DNA from: Acidobacteriaceae bacterium
GTDB taxonomy: Bacteria; Acidobacteriota; Terriglobia; Terriglobales; Acidobacteriaceae
Reading direction: 5' to 3'
Assembly: GCA_003151875.1 (NCBI GenBank)
Contig: PLYW01000009.1
Coordinates: 1-6,144 of the forward strand
Length of the DNA: 6,144 nucleotides
Under the pieces are notes generated by a model. The model had not been told where the DNA came from, did not search any database, and saw only the letters and a program-made list of their open reading frames with translations. Position numbers and translations under genes: made by a program. Below, in pieces: positions 1 to 5,244 of the stretch. How positions within the stretch are numbered: position 1 is the stretch's first letter; each line of letters starts with the position of its first letter.

Positions 1-1
1 C

Positions 2-421
2 TACGTGCTTGACATGGGGGATCCAGTCAAGATAACCACGTTGGCTCGACGATTGATCGAATTGTCTGGACTGCGCCCTGGTGAGGACATCGAGATTCGT
101 TTTGTAGGTGTGCGGCCCGGGGAGAAACTGCAAGAGCAGCTCTGGACAGATTCGGCGGTTGTAACTCCCACATCGTTCCCGCGTGTACTGAGCATCCAGC
201 CGCCTCCTCCGACCGAGGATTTCGAGAGATATCTACAGTCGCTCGAAGCGGCAGCCCTTACCCGCAACGACGAATTGGCGCGGAAGGCTATGATGGACAT
301 GCCGATCAACTATGTCTGGGAGCAGCCAACAGGTGCTCGTAGCAATCCTCCCGCCTCCGTTACGCCGTTGGTCATGCCGGATGCCACTTCTCTCGAGATT
401 GCAGCTGCTGCAAACGCCTGA
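2..421 (+). CDS. CapD/FlaA1-type nucleotide-sugar 4,6-dehydratase, C-terminal part
   Basis: The gene enters from the left edge and only its last 139 codons are present, ending in TGA. The opening residues VLDMGDPVKI, then ARRLIELSGL, then the VRPGEKLQEQL segment, are the conserved C-terminal signature of the short-chain-dehydrogenase-like polysaccharide synthesis proteins (CapD, WbpM, PglF, FlaA1). Known members convert UDP-N-acetylglucosamine to a 4-keto-6-deoxy sugar for capsule, O-antigen or protein glycans; many are membrane-anchored through an N-terminal region that lies outside this window. The NAD-binding Rossmann motif and catalytic residues are also outside, so activity cannot be judged. 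The last roughly 45 residues (after INYVWEQ) are Pro/Ala/Ser-rich and look like a non-conserved tail. No partner glycan gene is visible downstream. Family assignment is firm; the exact substrate is unknown. Confidence 0.88.
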   Translation, partial: YVLDMGDPVKITTLARRLIELSGLRPGEDIEIRFVGVRPGEKLQEQLWTDSAVVTPTSFPRVLSIQPPPPTEDFERYLQSLEAAALTRNDELARKAMMDMPINYVWEQPTGARSNPPASVTPLVMPDATSLEIAAAANA

Positions 422-1012
422 CGATGTGGGCTTGCTGTTCCTTCTCCAGGCCACGCGGACCAACCATGAACGGCCATATCTAGAGCCGACGGATTGAACC
501 TTTCTTATGCTGGTTTCTTCAGCACTGGAATCGTTAGGACCGTGGTGGCGCGCCAGTTGGCTAACTCCAGTCCTTTAGTCCATCCCACCTGTTCAGATCC
601 TTCCTCACCTGGATGGAAGATGTTCGTGAATCGACATCAGAAGAAACAAGCCAATTCCAGTGTCTGCCAGACCCGCACGGCCCCCATCTGGCCGGAATCC
701 TCAGCGGCAACCTTCGGCGTATTGCCCCTTCATCGCCACTAGCTGCTCGTAGGTCCCCGACTCCACAATGGATTGGCATCGTGTGCGCCTGCCACGCCCT
801 CTTTACTTCCTTTACTACCTGGTCCGCCCCATGCGCTTTGTTGTCGAGCGCCTCGCGGTTGCGGCGCGTCCGTCGCGATGAGCGATGATGGCATCAAGTG
901 GTAACCCTTAATTCTCGTCTCCCCGCGCGCGATATCCCGCGACATTGTACCGAGGACGAACTGGCGCAAGACCCCGACTATGCGCGCAGTCAGTAACGGA
1001 TTCAAGGAACGC
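422..1012. other. gene-poor stretch between dehydratase and abiEii
   Basis: About 590 bases with no convincing gene. Short open frames occur on both strands (for example 494-742 + and 739-1005 -), but none has a family-like sequence, a good ribosome site or a plausible domain. A short minus-strand segment (701-772) reads like the last residues of an ABC transporter ATPase but is closed by stops on both sides. No tRNA-like cloverleaf and no clear hairpin-plus-T-run terminator was seen after the dehydratase stop. The stretch may be eroded coding DNA at the edge of an inserted island. Confidence 0.5.
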
Positions 1013-1843
1013 CTAGGGAACGCCAGCCTGACGAAGGGTTCGTTGCACCGCTCGGAATACTTCGTCGAATTCCGGCAGGATCGTCATCTGATATGCCAAG
1101 CGGCGTGACCACAGCGCTCTTAGCAGACCCTCTTTCACGCGGATGGCTTCTGCGATACCCTCAAAAGGTTTCCCGCGAAATTCCAGTTTCTGCCTCACGG
1201 CGTCCAAGAGATCCCCAAGCTCGACGCCTTCGCTCGACGTAAGATGCCACAAGTCGTAAAGGTCGCGGGGTTCATTGCGTGCCCGATCGGCAAGGGCAAT
1301 CGTTTTCTCGGTCGCGATTTCTGCAAGCGAATACACCCGAATCAGCCGGTTTTCGGGAAGGTCCGCGAATTCCTCGTAGCCGCGAAGAATGGGGCGCTCC
1401 TGGAGCGGATAAACCAGATGCTCGCGAAGCGTAATGTCGACCTTGACATCGTTCCCACGGGGCAAGGGGCCCACATATCGGAGATAGAACGTATAGCTGT
1501 TGGCGTGTGCGTGACGATCTTCACGGTCAAACGTGAAAACGATACCCGAAGCCTCGCGCACGGCGGCGTAAACCGTCTCCAGACGCCTCACCAATTCTTC
1601 AGGCGGCACGGGTTCTATCAGGGTGAAGTCGAGGTCCTCCGAAAAACGATAGTCGCCGAAGTAACAGCGCTTTAGGGCGGTGCCGCCCTTGAATCCGAGA
1701 ATGGTCCTGATCTCCGATTCCGCGATGCCAGCCAGGAGCCAGGCCAGGCAGTAGTCTCGTTCGAGCACGTCCTCGCGCAGCCGATGTCCACCCTCCTCTG
1801 CGAGCCTGTTTGCCAGAAGCGAGATGTTGCGCTGTGGAATCAT
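1013..1843 (-). CDS. abiEii: AbiEii-type nucleotidyltransferase toxin (type IV TA)
   Basis: A 276-residue protein with the full motif set of the AbiEii/AbiGii (DNA polymerase beta-like) nucleotidyltransferase family. GGTALKR (53-59) followed by RFSEDLDF (66-73) gives the G-G/T and D70-x-D72 metal-binding signature. VKVDIT supplies a third acidic residue, D136. EIATEKTIAL carries K180, and RDLYDLW (193-199) is the family's C-terminal motif. Length is typical, and all expected acidic residues are present, so the toxin looks intact. Known AbiEii toxins bind GTP and stop growth reversibly, and related MenT toxins add nucleotides to tRNA acceptor ends; the target here is inferred only at family level. 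The ATG is separated from the antitoxin TGA by a single base and has no clear Shine-Dalgarno, so translational coupling is likely. It acts in the cytosol; in phage-defence cases it causes abortive infection. Confidence 0.93.
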   Translation of the reverse strand: MIPQRNISLLANRLAEEGGHRLREDVLERDYCLAWLLAGIAESEIRTILGFKGGTALKRCYFGDYRFSEDLDFTLIEPVPPEELVRRLETVYAAVREASGIVFTFDREDRHAHANSYTFYLRYVGPLPRGNDVKVDITLREHLVYPLQERPILRGYEEFADLPENRLIRVYSLAEIATEKTIALADRARNEPRDLYDLWHLTSSEGVELGDLLDAVRQKLEFRGKPFEGIAEAIRVKEGLLRALWSRRLAYQMTILPEFDEVFRAVQRTLRQAGVP

Positions 1844-1844
1844 T

Positions 1845-2693
1845 TCAGGTGGCCCGAACGGCTTCGAGTTCCTGGGGAGTGATATTGAGCTGAAGCCGCC
1901 AACGCCTCAAATGCCGCCCTTCCTTTGGCAGCACGGGGTCAAGTGGAAGGTAGGTCGAGGTCAGAGATTTCCGCAGTCTTGCCAGCTCGCTTTCCGGCGC
2001 GATTCTATACAGCTCAAGCAGATAACCAAGACGGCGGATCACTGCGCCGATCCCGAGGCGGAGCGCATAGTCCACGAGTTTGGGCACCTGCATATCGCGA
2101 TGGCGCATCCACAAGCCTTTGGCGACTTCCGTCACGCCGCCGCAATACTCCGGCTGGCGGAGGCCGTCTACGATCGTCCGTTCAAGGTCGCTAATCTGCA
2201 CGGTCTCCTGCTTCGTGACCCAGTGTTTCACCGTCCCAAAATACTGGTCGGGCTTAATGAAGACGAATCGGAACTCGGTTCCATGGAGCTTACGGCTCCG
2301 GATTCGTTTAGAGCTTGAGGCAAAGACGACAAGCTGGGGCTGAGTGACCATCCGGTGTATCTCCATGGCCGACGCGTGCGAGATAAAACAAGGCGCTTTG
2401 CCAGCCAGCCTTACAGCGGTCAGATACGGGTTGCCAGCGTATTCCGCACTACTTCCAAGCTCCGGTGGAACGATGATGAACACGCCCGGCTTCAACCGCG
2501 AGACCACGCCGCGACCCACAGCTTTATGAAGCAGACTGCTGGCAAGGCGTGAGTTGAGCCCCGTGATTGCCTCGGCATCGGCGAGCGTGAACGTCGATTG
2601 CGGCCGGTCATAAAGGGCGGTTAGGAGACGGGCCATTTGCCGTCCGACGGTCCTCATCTGGCCGTTATGTTGTGTGCTCTTCAGTTGGCTCAC
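1845..2693 (-). CDS. abiEi: AbiEi-type antitoxin and autorepressor (type IV TA)
   Basis: A 282-residue protein, first gene of the leftward abiE operon. Residues about 17-75 form a winged helix-turn-helix (TLADAEAITGLNSRLASSLL, then the wing RLKPGVFIIV). The C-terminal AbiEi region follows, with FISHASAMEIHRM (103-115), the signature DLERTIVDGLRQPEYCGG (169-186) and RRLGYLLEL (220-228). In known systems the N-terminal domain binds inverted repeats in its own promoter and the C-terminal domain is needed to neutralise AbiEii without stable toxin-antitoxin binding. I chose the GTG at 2693-2691 because AAGGA lies 7 bases upstream and a promoter places the transcript start near 2708. The longer TTG frame beginning at 2714 would start before that transcript; an ATG at 2657 has no ribosome site. 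Assignment is strong; the start is moderately sure. Confidence 0.9.
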   Translation of the reverse strand: MSQLKSTQHNGQMRTVGRQMARLLTALYDRPQSTFTLADAEAITGLNSRLASSLLHKAVGRGVVSRLKPGVFIIVPPELGSSAEYAGNPYLTAVRLAGKAPCFISHASAMEIHRMVTQPQLVVFASSSKRIRSRKLHGTEFRFVFIKPDQYFGTVKHWVTKQETVQISDLERTIVDGLRQPEYCGGVTEVAKGLWMRHRDMQVPKLVDYALRLGIGAVIRRLGYLLELYRIAPESELARLRKSLTSTYLPLDPVLPKEGRHLRRWRLQLNITPQELEAVRAT

Positions 2694-2700
2694 AGAGCGA

Positions 2701-2705
2701 TCCTT
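2701..2705 (-). promoter_or_regulatory. ribosome binding site deciding the abiEi GTG start
   Basis: AAGGA on the minus strand, 7 bases before the GTG at 2693-2691. Neither the in-frame TTG at 2714 nor the in-frame ATG at 2657 has a comparable site, so this element decides the start. Confidence 0.6.
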
Positions 2706-2714
2706 TGCACACAA

Positions 2715-2743
2715 ACAATAACAATAGTTATGTTATATGTCAA
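2715..2743 (-). promoter_or_regulatory. sigma-70-like promoter of the abiEi-abiEii operon
   Basis: On the minus strand TTGACA (2743-2738, a perfect -35) is followed by a 17-base spacer and TATTGT (2720-2715, four of six consensus bases). The expected transcript start is near 2708, giving a leader of about 15 bases that just contains the AAGGA site before the GTG start. The fit of promoter, leader and ribosome site supports all three calls together. An inverted repeat overlaps the spacer and -10. Confidence 0.6.
2718..2736. promoter_or_regulatory. inverted repeat, candidate AbiEi operator
   Basis: ATAACA (2718-2723) and TGTTAT (2731-2736) are perfect inverted arms around 7 bases. The repeat lies over the spacer and -10 of the leftward abiE promoter, where a bound repressor would block RNA polymerase. 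AbiEi antitoxins are known to repress their own operon through inverted repeats; that this is the site here is inference from position and symmetry. Confidence 0.45.
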
Positions 2744-2804
2744 GCAGAACGCCTGCTGGGCAATCTAAAGCACACCAACCATAACCTGACGACAGACCGC
2801 TTCC

Positions 2805-2836
2805 AAGACCAGAAGGTATATATACCATCTGGTCTT
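2805..2836. repeat. 32-bp palindrome 1 (one mismatched pair), candidate operator or hairpin
   Basis: Dyad centred between 2820 and 2821. Fifteen of sixteen base pairs match; the only mismatch is 2814 (A) against 2827 (A). The centre contains GAAGGTATATATACC (2812 onward apart from its flanks), the same 15-base core as palindrome 2. Outer arms are AAGACC and GGTCTT. It lies about 65-95 bases upstream of the orphan AbiEi-like start at 2901. Confidence 0.8.
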
Positions 2837-2864
2837 GCGCCTCAGCTGACCTGAAAAGTAACAT
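2835..2864 (+). promoter_or_regulatory. weak candidate promoter of the orphan AbiEi-like gene
   Basis: TTGCGC (2835-2840) and TAACAT (2859-2864) are spaced by 18 bases and match consensus at three and four positions. The transcript would start near 2871, inside palindrome 2, so the two palindromes would flank or overlap the promoter. This is a weak match and the best I could find between the palindromes; an alternative is a TATATA -10 inside palindrome 2, for which I saw no good -35. Confidence 0.2.
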
Positions 2865-2898
2865 ACAGGTGAGAAGGTATATATACCTTCTCACCTGT
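2865..2898. repeat. 34-bp perfect palindrome 2, candidate operator or hairpin
   Basis: All seventeen base pairs match around the centre between 2881 and 2882. Outer arms are ACAGGTGA and TCACCTGT, and the core GAAGGTATATATACC begins at 2873, exactly 61 bases after the copy in palindrome 1. The palindrome ends two bases before the ATG at 2901, so it occupies the place where a ribosome site would normally be. As DNA it could be an operator; as RNA it could fold into a long stem next to the start codon. Confidence 0.85.
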
Positions 2899-2900
2899 GC

Positions 2901-3758
2901 ATGAAACTTGAAAAACAGCTCGTCATCGTTAACGAGTTCAAGCAGGTGACGCCCCGCGCCATGACGCGAAAAATCTTAAGCGAACACCTCGGGACCCGGC
3001 GAAATGCATGGAACGCACCGAAGAGCTTTGGCGTCGATGATCTCATCGCGCTCCTGCGGGAGAACGACATTATGGGGATTGCGGAGATCTCCTCCGAGCA
3101 CTACGGGAGCAAGACACGGTACATTTTCGGTGCCCTCTCACCCCTGCAATTGGCATGCTCCTTCTACAAAAACTCGTATCTCTCCCACGGGACCGCTCTG
3201 CATCTGCATGGCCTCGCGCCCCTCGAGACAATCTTCGTCAATCACGAACAGTCTCCGAAAAACTCAAGACCCCGGATTAGCCAAGCCGGCCTTAACAGGG
3301 CGTTCCAGAACTCTCAACGCCAATCAACCTATGTATTCCGTTACGGAACCAGCACGATTACATTTCTCAACGGCAAGAACACCCAAGGTGCGGGAATCGT
3401 CGATATGCAGGGTCCGCGCGGCGAACCACTGAAAACTACAAGCCTCGAACGCACCTTGATTGACGTAGTCGTCCGACCGCAATACGCGGGCGGCATGAGT
3501 AACGTGCTCTCCGCATTTCGGCAGGCAAAAGACCGGATATCCGTCGCGGAGATCGCCCGCCTTCTTGCGAAGGTAAAATATGTCTATCCGTACCACCAGG
3601 CTCTGGGCTTCATTCTTCAGCGCGCCGGCGTACCCGAAGAAGAGCTGGCGCCGCTCAAACAGCGTGCCATACGTCTCAAGTTTTATCTCGATTACGGCAT
3701 GAATCAGCCCGCGTACGACCCTGCCTGGAAGCTCTACTATCCCCGCGACTTGCCTTGA
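2901..3758 (+). CDS. orphan AbiEi-like winged-helix regulator
   Basis: A 285-residue homologue of the AbiEi antitoxin at 1845-2693, read in the opposite direction. An N-terminal winged-helix-like region (about 1-78, ending in the wing GSKTRYIFG) is followed by YLSHGTALHLHGL (93-105), the signature SLERTLIDVVVRPQYAGG (181-198) and QALGFILQRAG (232-242). These align in order with the same blocks of the operon antitoxin, but overall similarity is low, so this is not a recent duplication. No AbiEii-type gene follows: 78 bases downstream a gene on the other strand ends. It may be a solo regulator, an antitoxin that lost its toxin, or an antitoxin acting against a toxin elsewhere. The ATG at 2901 is the only reasonable start upstream of Met21 (the frame is closed at 2859), yet it has no Shine-Dalgarno and abuts the 34-bp palindrome. 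Confidence 0.82.
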   Translation: MKLEKQLVIVNEFKQVTPRAMTRKILSEHLGTRRNAWNAPKSFGVDDLIALLRENDIMGIAEISSEHYGSKTRYIFGALSPLQLACSFYKNSYLSHGTALHLHGLAPLETIFVNHEQSPKNSRPRISQAGLNRAFQNSQRQSTYVFRYGTSTITFLNGKNTQGAGIVDMQGPRGEPLKTTSLERTLIDVVVRPQYAGGMSNVLSAFRQAKDRISVAEIARLLAKVKYVYPYHQALGFILQRAGVPEEELAPLKQRAIRLKFYLDYGMNQPAYDPAWKLYYPRDLP

Positions 3759-3836
3759 AGTGCAAGCCACGTGTCGCCAGTGCGCTTCCGGGTTCAGAAG
3801 AGCTGCCCCCTTCCGGATGAACAAGGCAGATCGGAT

Positions 3837-4532
3837 TCATTTTGTCATTTCCTCAGAATCGATGAGTTGAGCGTAGGCTTCCCGCTCACGCCGATGGCTG
3901 CGCGCTGTGTGATCGTCCGGCATGTCGGCGGCGATGACAAACTGTTTTAGGAAGAGTATGCGCTCACGCGGGGCAATACGGCCTCCAACCATGAAGATCA
4001 GGTAATTCAGATTGTCCCGGCAGAAGCGTTCGAATTCATCGTCCTCGACGATGTACGCGGTGACACTGCCCCGTTGCTGCTGCTGGATTTCCAGCCTGCC
4101 TTCCGCGCCCCACTGTTTCACCGTGGCCGGCGTTACCTTCAGCAGGTTGGCGATGGCCGACACCGTGTAGATCATTCCACTGTGTCCGGCGCTCTTGTGG
4201 TGGTTGTAGACCTTCAGGTAAATCGTGCGGGTCGTTGTTTTGAATCGCGTGGCGATTTCCCGGATGCATGTGGTTTCGGACAGCTCGATGATTCTGGCTA
4301 CGTCTTCCTGGCTCCAGACGCGGCGTGCATTCGGTCGGCGGAAGCCGAATCGTTCCGCCAGCCTCCAGCATGGCTTTTCTGGGTATCCCGTTAGTTCCTG
4401 GAGTTGCTGCACAACCAACGCGCCGTCTTTTTTGGGTATTCTGGTTGACCTTACGATGCTTAATGCCTTTTCCGACCAAACATAATGCTGGCGGGGCGAC
4501 CGTGAGCGGGAATTATCGAACACCATGGGCAT
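3837..4532 (-). CDS. protein with two helix-turn-helix motifs, function unknown
   Basis: A 231-residue, basic, probably cytosolic DNA-binding protein. A first HTH is visible at about 88-109 (CIREIATRFKTTTRTIYLKV). A second, MerR/excisionase-like HTH lies at about 121-147 (YTVSAIANLLKVTPATVKQW followed by GAEGRL), with a short basic and Gln-rich linker (150-154) and an acidic segment EDDEFERF (163-170). The C-terminal part (NYLIFMVGGRIAPRERILFL) has no motif I recognise, and no nuclease or recombinase signature is visible. The ATG at 4532 is preferred over Met3 because AAGG lies 7 bases upstream (4543-4540). The gene converges on the orphan AbiEi-like gene with 78 bases between stops and no obvious terminator. 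Similar proteins occur, as I recall, in accessory regions of Acidobacteriota; a role in regulating a mobile or defence region is inference. Confidence 0.75.
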   Translation of the reverse strand: MPMVFDNSRSRSPRQHYVWSEKALSIVRSTRIPKKDGALVVQQLQELTGYPEKPCWRLAERFGFRRPNARRVWSQEDVARIIELSETTCIREIATRFKTTTRTIYLKVYNHHKSAGHSGMIYTVSAIANLLKVTPATVKQWGAEGRLEIQQQQRGSVTAYIVEDDEFERFCRDNLNYLIFMVGGRIAPRERILFLKQFVIAADMPDDHTARSHRREREAYAQLIDSEEMTK

Positions 4533-4825
4533 GGGACTACCTTACGAATCTGACTCGTCTCCTTTCGCTGAGTTGAGAAATGGTGCTTCAGGCGTGCTTG
4601 GTGCTCCGTATGAAGCCGTGACAAGAAATGTTTTGCAAGGGGGAGCTGAGTGCCGATTGCTCTTGTCTTGGTGTTCATTCTGTTCATCGCTAATTCAGGC
4701 AGTCATAGCGCCGACTCGGCGAAGACCAACCCGCGCCTTCCCAACCTTTCTGGGGCGGGACCAATATATTAGCTACATTGATTCGTCCTCCGTTTCTTGT
4801 CCAATAACTTTTCGGATCGCTGTTA

Positions 4826-4966
4826 TTCCCCGTGCTCATAATGGTTTCGACGGCGCTGCCCCATCAGTCCGGACACATGCACATGGCGATACACTGCGTC
4901 GCGGCTCTTTCGCGATATACCATGGGTTGCAGCAGCAGATTTGAAAGCGATACGTCTGTGGTCGAG
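4826..4966 (-). pseudogene. possible remnant of a small HTH-type gene
   Basis: The minus-strand frame closed by a stop at 4823-4825 contains LDHRRIAFKSAAATHG followed by GISRKSRDAVYRHVHVSGL and then GQRRRN. This resembles the DNA-binding stretch of small proteins (recalled from Acidobacteriota and phage-related loci) in which an HTH with a Y/H-R-H recognition helix is followed by a basic RRRN segment and a long helical C-terminal part. Here the frame stops nine residues after QRRRN and the expected C-terminal part is not found in any frame; upstream there is no ribosome site or recognisable N-terminus. I read it as a truncated, decayed copy. Chance resemblance remains possible. Confidence 0.35.
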
Positions 4967-5111
4967 CATGCCCGCAGTCACAAAGCGAAAACCAAGTAGC
5001 CTAGTCCGGAGGACACCAGCCACTGTGTTCACTTGCCCGAGGCTCGCAGCCGATAAGCTAACCACTACGTTAAAGGCTCGTCAAATAAGCTCACAGCAGG
5101 AGGTACGCAGA

Positions 5112-5141
5112 TTGACAAAATTGCTGGATTTTCCCGATATG
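5112..5141 (+). promoter_or_regulatory. candidate promoter of the LysR-family gene
   Basis: TTGACA (5112-5117, perfect -35) is followed after 18 bases by GATATG (5136-5141), which matches the -10 consensus at three positions. A transcript start near 5148 would leave a leader of about 95 bases before the TTG at 5245. The -10 is weak, as is common for regulated genes; no clear LysR-type T-N11-A dyad was identified. Confidence 0.35.
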
Positions 5142-5244
5142 GAACTCGTCGCTCAGCGGACATTTGAGCTGCAGGTCCACTTGGTGACGAATGCGCGCTC
5201 TCGTCGTCTCTATTACCTGCCCTGCCAAGTGGGGGTCCGAGGTT

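Larger units (their letters stand above)
4533..5244. other. gene-poor stretch between the double-HTH gene and the LysR gene
   Basis: About 710 bases without an intact gene. Open frames on the plus strand (4525-4944, 4941-5261) have compositions and sequences that do not resemble real proteins. The minus strand carries a probable decayed HTH fragment (4826-4966), and a candidate promoter for the LysR gene lies at 5112-5141. No tRNA or repeat family was recognised. Confidence 0.5.

Noticed and set aside
768..881. 38-codon plus-strand frame beginning MDWHRVRLPRPLYFLYYLVR
   Set aside because: It looks slightly membrane-like but is very short, without a ribosome site, and lies in a stretch with no other support.
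1244..1675. 143-codon plus-strand open frame opposite the AbiEii gene
   Set aside because: Antisense shadow of the toxin gene, no ribosome site and no motifs.
1824..2318. 164-codon plus-strand open frame opposite the AbiEi gene
   Set aside because: It lies antisense to a gene with clear family motifs; its translation has no recognisable protein character.
2694..2714. Longer AbiEi start at the TTG at 2714
   Set aside because: It has no Shine-Dalgarno and lies upstream of the transcript start predicted from the TTGACA-N17-TATTGT promoter; GTG at 2693 has AAGGA at the right distance.
2805..2898. CRISPR-like pair of repeats
   Set aside because: Only two units, each internally palindromic with differing outer arms, and no cas genes; operators or hairpin elements fit better.
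3324..3824. 166-codon minus-strand open frame opposite the orphan AbiEi-like gene
   Set aside because: Antisense shadow of a well-supported gene; the frame stays open because of the opposite strand's codon use.
3759..3836. Terminator or toxin remnant after the orphan AbiEi-like gene
   Set aside because: No hairpin followed by a T-run and no AbiEii motif in any frame of this 78-base gap.
4525..4944. 139-codon plus-strand open frame overlapping the start of the double-HTH gene
   Set aside because: It overlaps the real gene's start on the other strand and has a Ser/Pro/Arg-rich, unstructured sequence with no family resemblance.
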